DNA from: Dickeya undicola
GTDB taxonomy: Bacteria > Pseudomonadota > Gammaproteobacteria > Enterobacterales > Enterobacteriaceae
Length of the DNA: 64,000 nucleotides
Assembly: GCF_000784735.1 (NCBI RefSeq)
Contig: NZ_JSYG01000012.1
Location: forward strand, 1 to 64,000
Direction of reading: 5' to 3'
The notes under the pieces are model-generated. The model was given only the letters and a program-made list of their open reading frames with translations, was not told where the DNA came from and did not search any database. This document shows positions 55,999-64,000 of this stretch, in pieces; positions within the stretch are counted from its first letter, which is position 1, and every line of letters starts with the position of its first letter. The translations under genes and the position numbers were made by a program.

Positions 55999-58149
55999 AT
56001 GCAGAAAGTGATTACCGTCTGCCCTTACTGTGGGTCAGGCTGCAAAATTAACCTGTTGGTGGAAAACGGTAAAGTGGTCGGCGCAGAAGGTGCCAACGGC
56101 TTGACCAACGAAGGCGAGTTATGCCTGAAAGGTTACTACGGCTGGGATTTTCTTAACGATACCAAGCTGTTAACCCCGCGCCTGAAACAACCGATGATCC
56201 GCCGCCAGAAAGGCGCACCGTTCGAAGTGGTATCCTGGGACGAAGCTATCGATTTCGCCAGTTCGCGCCTGAAAGCCATCAAGGAGAAATACGGTCCGGA
56301 CGCCATCATGCACACCGGTTCGTCCCGCGGGCCGGGTAATGAAACCAACTATGTGATGCAGAAATTCGCCCGTGCGGTCACCGGCACCAACAACATCGAC
56401 TGTTGCGCCCGTGTGTGCCACGGCCCGTCAGTGTCTGGGTTGCAGGTCACACTGGGCAACGGTGCGATGAGTAACTCAATCTGCGAAATCGAACACACCG
56501 ACTGCATTCTGGTGTTCGGTTACAACGCGGCGGATTCCCACCCGATTGTGGCGCGCCGCATCATCAAGGCCAAAGAGCGTGGTGCCAAAATCATCGTCTG
56601 CGACCCGCGCCATATCGAAACCGCCCGTATCGCCGACCTGTGGCTGCCGCTGAAAAACGGCTCCAACATGGCGCTGGTCAACGCCTTCGCCAATGTGCTG
56701 ATCAATGAAGGGCTGTATAACGCCAACTTCGTGGCCCAACATACCGAAGGATTCGAGGAATACCGTAATCTGGTGGCGAAGTACACGCCGGAATACGTGG
56801 CGGACATCACCGGTCTTGACCCGCAGTTAATCCGTGATGCTATTCGGATGTATGCCGCGGCACCATCCGCCACCATACTGTGGGGCATGGGTGTGACCCA
56901 GTGGACGCAAGGCGTGGATGTGGTGAAAGGCTTGTCCGGTCTGGCGTTGCTCACCGGCAACCTCGGCCGCCCGAATGTCGGCGTCGGCCCGGTACGTGGG
57001 CAAAACAACGTGCAGGGTGCCTGCGATATGGGTGCGCTGCCGAATCAGTTCCCCGGCTACCAGAAAGTCACCGACGCGGATGTGCGCGAAAAATTCGCCA
57101 AAGCCTGGGGCGTGCCATCGCTGTCCGACCGTATCGGCTACTCGCTGACCGACGTGCCACACATGATCAAGGAAGGCAAGATCAAGGCCAATTACCTGAT
57201 GGGCGAAGACCCACTGCAAACCGAACCGGATTTGTCAGTGGTGCGCGAAACCTTCAACCAGTTGGAACTGCTGATCGTTCAGGACATCTTCATGACCAAG
57301 ACCGCCGCCGTGGCGGACGTGATCTTCCCTGCGACCTCCTGGGGCGAACATGAAGGGGTTTACTCCGCCGCCGACCGTGGCTTCCAGCGTTTTTACAAGG
57401 CGGTTGAACCGCAGGGCAACGTCAAACCGGACTGGGAAATCATCAGCCTGATGGCGACCGCGCTGGGTTACCCGATGCATTACAACAACACCCAGGAAAT
57501 TTGGGATGAGTTGCGCAATCTGTGCCCGCTTTACTACGGCGCGACCTACGAGAAAATGTCCGGCCTGGGTTACGTGCCGTGGCCGTGCCTGACAGAAGAT
57601 AGCCCCGGTACACCGTGGCTGTACGCGGGCAACCAGTTCGACCGCCCGAATGGCAAAGGCTTACTGTTCGCAACCGAATGGCACCCGCCGATGGAGCAAA
57701 CCGACGCTGATTATCCGCTGGTGCTTTCTACCGTGCGTGAAGTCGGTCACTACTCCTGCCGTTCCATGACCGGCAACTGTACCGCGCTGCAAACGCTGGC
57801 GGACGAACCGGGCTACGTGCAGATGAACCCGGAAGACGCCGCCCGTCTCGGCATTCGCGATCAGCAACTGACATGGGTGGCATCACGCCGCGGCAAAGTG
57901 ATCAGCCGGGCGATGGTCAGCGAACGCATCAATAAAGGCGCGGTGTACATGACCTATCAGTGGTGGATCGGTGCCTGTAACGAGCTGACACTGGACGAAG
58001 TGGACCCGATCGCCAAAACACCGGAATACAAGCATTGTGCGGTGAAACTGGAACCGATCGCCGACCAGAACTGGGCGGAGAACTACGTCAAACAGGAGTA
58101 CAGCGCGTTGAAAGCCCGTCTGCGTAAAGAAGCGGAAGTCGCGGGTTGA
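55999..58149 (+). CDS. fdhF: Formate dehydrogenase H, cysteine (selenium-free) type
   Basis: Molybdenum bis-MGD formate dehydrogenase of 716 residues that oxidises formate to CO2 for FHL. The [4Fe-4S] motif CPYCGSGC is at the N-terminus, with the fourth Cys in GELCLKG. The active-site segment DCCARVCHGPSV carries Cys140, coded TGC at 56416-56418, where E. coli FdhF has selenocysteine (TGA). His141 is kept, as is Arg in REVGHYSCRSMTGNC. ATG 55999 has AAGGAG upstream and gives residue numbers that agree with E. coli; the frame opens 18 bases earlier. Confidence 0.95.
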   Translation: MQKVITVCPYCGSGCKINLLVENGKVVGAEGANGLTNEGELCLKGYYGWDFLNDTKLLTPRLKQPMIRRQKGAPFEVVSWDEAIDFASSRLKAIKEKYGPDAIMHTGSSRGPGNETNYVMQKFARAVTGTNNIDCCARVCHGPSVSGLQVTLGNGAMSNSICEIEHTDCILVFGYNAADSHPIVARRIIKAKERGAKIIVCDPRHIETARIADLWLPLKNGSNMALVNAFANVLINEGLYNANFVAQHTEGFEEYRNLVAKYTPEYVADITGLDPQLIRDAIRMYAAAPSATILWGMGVTQWTQGVDVVKGLSGLALLTGNLGRPNVGVGPVRGQNNVQGACDMGALPNQFPGYQKVTDADVREKFAKAWGVPSLSDRIGYSLTDVPHMIKEGKIKANYLMGEDPLQTEPDLSVVRETFNQLELLIVQDIFMTKTAAVADVIFPATSWGEHEGVYSAADRGFQRFYKAVEPQGNVKPDWEIISLMATALGYPMHYNNTQEIWDELRNLCPLYYGATYEKMSGLGYVPWPCLTEDSPGTPWLYAGNQFDRPNGKGLLFATEWHPPMEQTDADYPLVLSTVREVGHYSCRSMTGNCTALQTLADEPGYVQMNPEDAARLGIRDQQLTWVASRRGKVISRAMVSERINKGAVYMTYQWWIGACNELTLDEVDPIAKTPEYKHCAVKLEPIADQNWAENYVKQEYSALKARLRKEAEVAG

Positions 58150-58157
58150 TCCCTACC

Positions 58158-58187
58158 CCTCCTCCCCGCTCGGGGAGGAGGATTTTT
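58158..58187 (+). terminator. Terminator between fdhF and fhlA
   Basis: A perfect 11-base GC-rich stem CCTCCTCCCCG / CGGGGAGGAGG (58158-58168 with 58171-58181) followed by ATTTTTC, nine bases after the fdhF stop. Strong Rho-independent terminator for hydN-fdhF; it also faces the end of fhlA. Confidence 0.9.
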
Positions 58188-58216
58188 CAGGCCATCTCAC
58201 TATCCCATCGCCTTAA

Positions 58217-60394
58217 TCAGGAAATCCCTTCGATTTCTCGGGCGGAAATCCCCATACGTTGCATCCGCGACAACAAGGTGGTGCGTTTCAGCCCAAGCCG
58301 GGCTGCCGCGCCCTTTGGACCGGCGACGATGCCGTTGGTTTCCCGCAATACCCGGATAATTCGCTCACGCTCCGACTCCTCTTCGGCATCCCACTGCCCG
58401 GATGTCGGCTCGCTCACCCTCGGCGGCGGCGTAACGTCATGGTGAGCCGGTTTGGGCACCTCTAACGGTGACAGATGATGCTGCAATTCATCTATCTGCA
58501 AATTAAGCGTGGTGCCACGCGTTAGGATCACCGCCCGTTCCACCACATTTTCCAGTTCCCGCACGTTACCGGGCCACGGTAAACGGCTCAGTTGGCGCAG
58601 CATCTCCGACGGTATGCTGTCGATAGTGCGGTTCATACGACGGGCTATCTTGCGGGTGAAAAACTTCACCAGCAGCGGAATATCTTCCGGCCGCTCGCGC
58701 AACGGCGGAATGACGATAGGAAACACGTTGAGGCGGTAATACAGGTCGCTGCGGTACTCACGGTCCGCTACCATCTGTTTCAGGTCACGGTTGGTAGCGG
58801 CAATCAACCGCACGTCCACTGGAATGACTTTGCTGCCGCCCAGCCGTTCTATCTCCCGCTCCTGCAACACCCGCAGTAGTTTGGGCTGCAATTCCAGCGG
58901 GATATCGCCCACTTCATCCAGAAACAGCGTGCTGTTATCCGCCAGTTCAAACCGCCCCTGCCGCTGGTTGGTGGCACCGGTGAACGCCCCCTTTTCATGG
59001 CCGAACAGGTCACTTTCCAGCAGACCGGACGGAATGGCAGCACAGTTCATTTTCACCATATGCTGGGCTTTACGCTGGCTCAGGCTGTGAATAGCGCGGG
59101 CAATCAGCTCCTTGCCGGTGCCGGTTTCGCCCAGGATCAGCACCGTGCTGTCGCTGGCCGCCACCATCTCCACCTGCTCCAATACTTGCCGAATGGCGGC
59201 GCTGCGGCCGATGATTTCACCAAACTCGTCACCGCTGCGCTGATGAATATGCTCGGTAAGCTGTTCCGTGAGATAGAAATTCTCATGCACCAGCGAATCT
59301 TTCATGCGGGTGATTTGCTCGTAAGCCAGCGCGTTATCCAGCGCAATGGCGATACGCGCAGCAATCTGCCGTAACAAACGCAGATCCGACTCGCTGACCG
59401 CCAACGGTGAGCGGTGCGCCAACTCCAGCACCCCCAGCGTCCGGTTACCAAACGCCAGCGGCAACAGGCAGACATGAGACAACGCCTTGTCAAACCACTG
59501 ACTGAGCGGGCGTGGCTCACCGGCCAGGGGGCGCTCCGCCACCCGAACCAGTTGCGGCTGATGCTGGGCCATCACGTCGTCTGCCAGCGTTTGTGCCCGA
59601 TCCACCTCACCTTGCACCGTTTTCGGCGCGCCAGCCTGCGGGTAGACGGTGGCAAAATACTTGAGCGCTTGCGTTTCGCCCTCACCTTCTTTTAATACCA
59701 GCGCAATAAAGTCGATGCCGAAGAAGCGGTGGATTTCGCGTGACACCTCTAGCGCCAGCGCTTTCAGTTCCAGTTTGGAGATGACCGTATTGGTGACATC
59801 GACCAGAATGCGCAGATGGTCGCGTTCATGGCGCAACCGTTCTTCTTCTTGCAGCACCTGTTCGCGTTCGCTAATGCTTTCCACCACCAGCGCCACCACG
59901 CCGGATAACGCCTGAAAAAAATCGAGTTCGCTGTCGGTAAAATGGCTGCCATCCGTCTTGATAAATTCCACCCCGCCCAGCCCACGGTGCGTACCACGCA
60001 GAGGCAACTGGCAATAGTCACTCAACCCGGCGTAGGCGGGTTGGTCGGTCAGATGGGGGAAATCGCGCAGAAAATGCGTGCGATCACAGCGCAGTGGATT
60101 CTGGGTGCTCCACACCACGCCACCGGGGCCGTTTGCCAGCAGAACCGCTTCGTCACTACATTGGGTAAGCCCGGATTCGCGGTCATGCCGATAGAAATTC
60201 ATCTGGTTATGCAGCGGGTCAAGCAAGATCAGATTAACCCGGCCAAAGCGCACCACAGAAAATGACACACCATCCAGCGCCTGCAAGAGATCGGGGATGT
60301 TGCGCTGTTGCAACAGTGACTGAGAAATTTTCAGCAAGGCATCCTGCCACAGAATAGACAACCGGGTTGGAGAGTCTGTCAGTCGTGTCGCCAT
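58217..60394 (-). CDS. fhlA: Formate hydrogenlyase transcriptional activator FhlA
   Basis: Sigma-54 enhancer-binding protein of 725 residues. Two GAF domains (about residues 30-180 and 195-360) sense formate; the AAA+ domain has Walker A GETGTGKELIA, the sigma-54 contact loop GAFTGAT and Walker B LFLDEVGDIP. The C-terminal Fis-type HTH is AAARLGLKRTTLLSRMQRMG. It is longer than E. coli FhlA (692 residues) partly because of a Pro/Ser/Glu-rich linker before the HTH. ATG 60394 (MATRLTD) gives a family-like start. It should activate both sigma-54 promoters seen here. Confidence 0.93.
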   Translation of the reverse strand: MATRLTDSPTRLSILWQDALLKISQSLLQQRNIPDLLQALDGVSFSVVRFGRVNLILLDPLHNQMNFYRHDRESGLTQCSDEAVLLANGPGGVVWSTQNPLRCDRTHFLRDFPHLTDQPAYAGLSDYCQLPLRGTHRGLGGVEFIKTDGSHFTDSELDFFQALSGVVALVVESISEREQVLQEEERLRHERDHLRILVDVTNTVISKLELKALALEVSREIHRFFGIDFIALVLKEGEGETQALKYFATVYPQAGAPKTVQGEVDRAQTLADDVMAQHQPQLVRVAERPLAGEPRPLSQWFDKALSHVCLLPLAFGNRTLGVLELAHRSPLAVSESDLRLLRQIAARIAIALDNALAYEQITRMKDSLVHENFYLTEQLTEHIHQRSGDEFGEIIGRSAAIRQVLEQVEMVAASDSTVLILGETGTGKELIARAIHSLSQRKAQHMVKMNCAAIPSGLLESDLFGHEKGAFTGATNQRQGRFELADNSTLFLDEVGDIPLELQPKLLRVLQEREIERLGGSKVIPVDVRLIAATNRDLKQMVADREYRSDLYYRLNVFPIVIPPLRERPEDIPLLVKFFTRKIARRMNRTIDSIPSEMLRQLSRLPWPGNVRELENVVERAVILTRGTTLNLQIDELQHHLSPLEVPKPAHHDVTPPPRVSEPTSGQWDAEEESERERIIRVLRETNGIVAGPKGAAARLGLKRTTLLSRMQRMGISAREIEGIS

Positions 60395-61323
60395 AACCAC
60401 CGTAATCCAATGTCCATAGATAGTGAGGGTAAACAACCAGTGAAGGTAAACAGTGTAAGAGCTTCACTGACGAAATGACACGTCGCCTCACCAATAGCTT
60501 GATCTGAATCGTGCTAACCAGAGCATACCCGCGACAAACGGTTACCGGATGAGCAACCGCCGATGAACCCAGCAGACAATAATAAGAACCATTTACCATT
60601 AAGGTCGTATTTTATACAATGTTTATTAACAAACCTTGCCGATAAAATATTACCTCCGAGTCTCTCACCTCATTAATGTGACTAAAACGTCATCACATAA
60701 AAACCAAAAATCAACATTTCAGCTACACGCCAAAAAAAGAAAATAACATTTGTTACCCTATCCAATGTCATTAAAGCAGGTTACTAAAATTGCTGTTGTT
60801 TTTATTCAATCGCGGCACTGTTACTTCATAGTGAGTCAGATTTTATTTCCATTAATAAAAGGGTAATTACTGTTTATTAATCACTCATGTCATCACCCAA
60901 TAATAAAACCATGAACGGATAAAAATAGTTCAGTGACGATTATTGGATTTATTGCTGACTAAGGCTTAGATATAAGAAAAAATTATGATTAATGCAGAAG
61001 TCATGGTTCAAGCCACAAGGAAAATAATTTAATTTATTGATAAATAAATACTTTTTAAAAACAATACCCACGAAAAACACAAGGTCTTTGTGCGAAAACA
61101 AGGGGTAAATAATGCATTTTTGCCCTCATTAAGTGATGCATTTCATTTTATCAGCAGAAAAAAAGGGCAAAAATCCGATTTCGTTGTAATATTTCGCGCG
61201 GCAGACACAACACCCCACAAACAAATCAGGGTATCGGCCTGCGTATGTCTCACGACATCTCTGACCGCTACGCTGCAATAACACTGTGTGTTGTCTGAAT
61301 ACATTCATCAACATGAGGTCAAT
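60395..61323. other. Long intergenic region between fhlA and the symporter
   Basis: About 930 bases, AT-rich after 60600. It must hold the divergent promoters of fhlA and the symporter, but I cannot name them with confidence. Two frames of 121 codons (minus) and 63 codons (plus) have no domain or ribosome site and are not called. Confidence 0.55.
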
Positions 61324-62613
61324 ATGCAAAGGCAGAAGTTATTAATACAGATATGCTTGGCGATCGTGCTCGGTATTCTGATTGGTTGGGCATGTCACAC
61401 CTATCTGGACGGTGCCCGCGCCAAAGAAGTGGCGTCTTACTTCAATATGGTCACCGACATCTTCCTGCGCCTGATCAAAATGATCATTGCGCCGCTGGTG
61501 TTCGCCACCCTGGTTTCTGGCCTGGCAAGTATGGGCAACTCTTCTGCCGTGGGCCGTGTCGGCCTGAAAGCAATGACCTGGTTTGTTACTGCGTCGTTCC
61601 TGTCACTGCTGATCGGTATGATGCTGGCGAACTTCTTCCAGCCGGGCGTCGGCATGAATCTGGTCGCGCCAGTCAACCATGTCACCACCGGTCTGAATAC
61701 CGATGGTTTCACGCTGAAAAACTTCATCAGCCATATCTTCCCGAAAAGCATCGTGGAAGCGATGGCTAACAACGAAATCCTGCAGATTCTGGTGTTCTCG
61801 CTGTTCTTCGGTTCTGCGCTGGCTTACGTCAAACACCATAACAAACAGGCCAACTTCATTCTGTCCACCATCGAAGAGCTGGCTAAAGTGATGTTCCGCG
61901 TGACCGACTACGTGATGGCGCTGGCACCGATTGCCGTCTTCGCGGCGATTGCGTCCGCCATCACGACTCAGGGTCTGGGTCTGATCTACGACTTCGGCAA
62001 GCTGATCGGCGAGTTCTATCTCGGTCTGGCGCTGCTGTGGACGGTACTGTTCCTGGTGGGTTACGCCTTCCTTGGCCGCTCCATCGCGGTACTGGCCCGC
62101 TTGATTCGCGAACCGACCATGCTGGCGTTCGCTACCGCCAGCAGCGAGTCAGCCTACCCGAAAACCATGGATGCCCTGACCCGTTTCGGCGTACCGAAGA
62201 AGATCACCAGCTTTGTGCTGCCGCTGGGTTACTCCTTCAACCTGGACGGCTCCATGATGTACCAGTCGTTCGCGATTCTGTTCATCGCTCAGGCGTACAA
62301 TATTGACCTGAGCCTGACCCAGCAGATCCTGATCCTGCTGACGCTGATGATCACCAGTAAAGGCATGGCGGGCGTCGCGCGCGCCTCCGTGGTAGTGGTT
62401 GCCGCCACGCTGCCGATGTTCAACCTGCCGGAAGCCGGTATCCTGCTGATTCTGGGTATCGACCAGTTCCTGGATATGGGCCGTACCGCGACCAACGTTA
62501 TCGGCAACAGTATCTCGACCGCCGTGGTGGCTAGCCTGGAAAAAGACATCACCGACGACGAGGAAGAGCCTGAGGCGGAAGGGGTGCTGCAACAGGCCAG
62601 ACAAGACGCCTGA
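61324..62613 (+). CDS. DAACS-family dicarboxylate/amino acid symporter
   Basis: Inner-membrane symporter of 429 residues. The family segments are DIFLRLIKMIIAPLVFATLV, FATASSESAYPKTMDALTRF (serine-rich re-entrant loop), FVLPLGYSFNLDGSMMYQSF and DQFLDMGRTATNVIGNSIS, the last with substrate and cation residues. The short C-terminal tail is acidic (DDEEEPEAEG). Aspartate, glutamate or C4-dicarboxylates are possible; the nearby racemase favours aspartate. ATG 61324 has GAGGTC upstream, so the earlier in-frame ATG at 61288 is not used. Confidence 0.88.
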   Translation: MQRQKLLIQICLAIVLGILIGWACHTYLDGARAKEVASYFNMVTDIFLRLIKMIIAPLVFATLVSGLASMGNSSAVGRVGLKAMTWFVTASFLSLLIGMMLANFFQPGVGMNLVAPVNHVTTGLNTDGFTLKNFISHIFPKSIVEAMANNEILQILVFSLFFGSALAYVKHHNKQANFILSTIEELAKVMFRVTDYVMALAPIAVFAAIASAITTQGLGLIYDFGKLIGEFYLGLALLWTVLFLVGYAFLGRSIAVLARLIREPTMLAFATASSESAYPKTMDALTRFGVPKKITSFVLPLGYSFNLDGSMMYQSFAILFIAQAYNIDLSLTQQILILLTLMITSKGMAGVARASVVVVAATLPMFNLPEAGILLILGIDQFLDMGRTATNVIGNSISTAVVASLEKDITDDEEEPEAEGVLQQARQDA

Positions 62614-62639
62614 CCGTTTCCGGCAATATCGTCAGTTAC

Positions 62640-62669
62640 AGACAGCGGCCTTATGGCCGCTGTTTTTTA
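62640..62669 (+). terminator. Terminator downstream of the symporter gene
   Basis: Nine-base stem ACAGCGGCC / GGCCGCTGT (62642-62650 with 62655-62663) with a TTAT loop followed by TTTTTATT. It lies 28 bases after the symporter stop and overlaps the end of the convergent LysR gene. Confidence 0.88.
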
Positions 62670-63560
62670 TTGCGCCGAACGCGGTGCGGTCATCGCCCGC
62701 CAGAATGACTCCGACGCCACATTAAGCCGTGCATCCAGCCGGTACAGATACACCTGCATCTTCATCACCGCCTGATCCAGTTTCAGCACCGTCAGCGCCT
62801 TGTTCGCCAGTTCATCGCGGATGGAGTAATCCGGCAACCAGGCGATACCGTGGCCCTGCTTTGCCATACGTTTGAGTAAATCACTCATCGAAGAGACAAA
62901 ACTCACGGTAAACCGCTCGGGTGGCAGCGTGGAAAGATAGCGGTTGACCTGACGCCCCATGTAGCTGGTGTCGGTGTAATTGAGCAGCGGTAGCCCAGTG
63001 GCACGGATGTCAAACAACGGTTTACCGGCCGTATCGCAGGCACAAACCGGGTACAACGTGGAATCCATGATACGGGTATGGCGAAACGGTTCCGACATCA
63101 GTTCCTCGTTGTAAAACGAAAAAATAAAATCACTGCGCCCTTCTTTCAGGTTGAGTACCGCATCATCCACATCGATAGATTCGACATAGAAAATCTTCTC
63201 CTGCCGATCCGGCACGGTTTTGAGCAACTCCGGCATCACAAACACCGACAGCGAATGCGCCGCCGCAATGGTTATCTTGTTTTTGTAATGGCTGCCGCCG
63301 TGCAGTTTGTGAATCTGGTATTCCAGGTCGTCGAGGGTGTTGCGGATATGGGCGTGAAAAATCTTGCCCGGTTCGGTCAGTTGCAACGGCTGGGCACCGC
63401 GGTCGAAAATGTCGAACCCCACCGCTTCTTCCAACGCCCGGATTCGTCGGCTGAATGACGATTGAGAAATGTTGCGCGTCTCGGCTGCCAGCGTAAAACT
63501 GCGGTGCTCCTCCAGTGCGATAAAATCGTATAACCATTTGGTTTCAATGTTATTTAGCAT
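62667..63560 (-). CDS. LysR regulator, YjiE/HypT-like
   Basis: LysR-type regulator of 297 residues. The N-terminal HTH has NIETKWLYDFIALEEHRSF and NISQSSFSRRIRALEEAVGF. The effector part keeps KITIAAAHSLSVFVMPELL, EGRSDFIFSFYNEEL, YMGRQVNRYLS and GIAWLPDYSIRDE, all like E. coli HypT (YjiE), the hypochlorite-responsive regulator. Whether it senses oxidants or an amino acid is not known; its place between a symporter and a divergent racemase gene suggests local control of aspartate use. ATG 63560 with AAGGTGAG upstream. Confidence 0.85.
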   Translation of the reverse strand: MLNNIETKWLYDFIALEEHRSFTLAAETRNISQSSFSRRIRALEEAVGFDIFDRGAQPLQLTEPGKIFHAHIRNTLDDLEYQIHKLHGGSHYKNKITIAAAHSLSVFVMPELLKTVPDRQEKIFYVESIDVDDAVLNLKEGRSDFIFSFYNEELMSEPFRHTRIMDSTLYPVCACDTAGKPLFDIRATGLPLLNYTDTSYMGRQVNRYLSTLPPERFTVSFVSSMSDLLKRMAKQGHGIAWLPDYSIRDELANKALTVLKLDQAVMKMQVYLYRLDARLNVASESFWRAMTAPRSAQ

Positions 63561-63712
63561 CGACACTCACCTTTCAGAAAAACGCATTACACGCATAATG
63601 CCTGTACAGTTATGCAAAACATACATAGAGGATGGGAATTTCGCAATTCACATTTCCGGGCGCTGTGCGATGATTTTTCCACTCCAACATCACCATCAAT
63701 GAGGCGGAAAAC

Positions 63713-64000
63713 GTGAATCCTGTAGTCGGCATTCTTGGCGGCATGGGACCCGGTGCAACCGTGGATGCCATGCAAAAACTCATCCGGCATACTCCGGCCA
63801 GGAAGGATCAGGAACATATTCCGATGATCGCGGTTTCTATCCCGGATATTCCCGACCGTACCCAATGCATTCTCAATCACAGCGCCTCACCGTTGAAGAA
63901 AATGGTGGAGTACATGAAAATTCTGGAGAGAGCGGGCGCGACCTGCATCATTATTCCCTGCAACACCGCGCATTACTGGTTTGAGGATTTAAAGCGGCAT
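63713..64000 (+). CDS. Aspartate/glutamate racemase, N-terminal part
   Basis: The first 96 residues of a gene that runs off the window. GILGGMGPGATVDAMQKL at the N-terminus and IIIPCNTAHYWFEDL near residue 82, with the first catalytic Cys, mark the Asp/Glu racemase family of PLP-independent enzymes. GTG 63713 is the only start that fits, with GAGGCGG upstream. It is divergent from the LysR gene 152 bases away. Aspartate racemase (RacD/YgeA type) is the best guess, since MurI-type glutamate racemases differ at the N-terminus. Confidence 0.88.
   Translation, partial: MNPVVGILGGMGPGATVDAMQKLIRHTPARKDQEHIPMIAVSIPDIPDRTQCILNHSASPLKKMVEYMKILERAGATCIIIPCNTAHYWFEDLKRH

Noticed and set aside
60234-60599. 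121-codon minus-strand frame upstream of fhlA
   Set aside because: Overlaps the fhlA start region, has no domain and no ribosome site.

Overview
The window reads as the chromosome of a soft-rot plant pathogen of the Dickeya/Pectobacterium group, most likely Dickeya. The call rests on a complete achromobactin biosynthesis cluster in the Dickeya-like order, a formate hydrogenlyase-2 (hyf) locus with a cysteine-type formate dehydrogenase like the one reported in Pectobacterium atrosepticum, an ERIC element, and close protein resemblance to enterobacterial PatA, PatD, DcuB, GltP, Cbl and Phn proteins. Species is not resolved. No rRNA, tRNA, CRISPR array or intact insertion sequence was seen.

Layout. 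(1) 165-13211, minus strand: iron. acsF, the TonB-dependent receptor acr, acsD, acsE, an MFS exporter, acsC, acsB and acsA make, export and take up the citrate/hydroxycarboxylate siderophore achromobactin, behind a Fur box and a CRP-type site. The expected ABC importer cbrABCD is not in the window. (2) 13566-25681, minus strand: phosphonate use. phnF-G-H-I-J-K-L-M-N (regulator and C-P lyase) is separated by a repeat-bearing gap from phnP, then phnC-D-E-E (importer) with its own Pho-box-like site. (3) 26121-27489: two AT-rich orphan genes, a papain-like fold (YiiX/NlpC-P60-like) protein and a small secreted protein. (4) 27595-30728: putrescine catabolism (patD, patA). (5) 31094-33389: a MocR/PdxR-type regulator divergent from a PaiB-like FMN-binding protein. 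(6) 34218-38411: dcuB, gltP and the LysR regulator cbl. (7) 38991-40121: a secreted penicillin-V-acylase-type Ntn hydrolase, possibly acting on acyl-homoserine lactones.

(8) 40212-60394: formate hydrogenlyase-2. hypC (minus) faces away from hyfABCDEFGHI-hycH-hycI, which starts at a clear sigma-54 promoter. hydN-fdhF has a second sigma-54 promoter, and their activator fhlA follows convergently. FdhF supplies electrons from formate, HyfA/HyfH/HyfI/HyfG pass them to the [NiFe] site, and HyfB-F form the membrane arm. HypC and HycI mature HyfG. FdhF carries Cys, not selenocysteine, at residue 140. (9) 52263-54932: an accessory insertion inside that locus, holding an AT-rich two-gene unit (ComEC-like metallo-beta-lactamase fold plus a membrane protein) and a DUF4160/DUF2442-HTH toxin-antitoxin-like pair. 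(10) 61324-64000: a DAACS-family symporter, a YjiE/HypT-like LysR regulator and a truncated aspartate/glutamate racemase, which look like a D/L-aspartate use locus.

The parts most worth a second look are the metallo-beta-lactamase/membrane-protein pair, the orphan papain-fold protein, the selenium-free FHL-2, the acylase, and the dispersed repeats at the 3' ends of the acs and phn operons. All functional calls come from reading protein motifs and from remembered family sequences; no database search was run.
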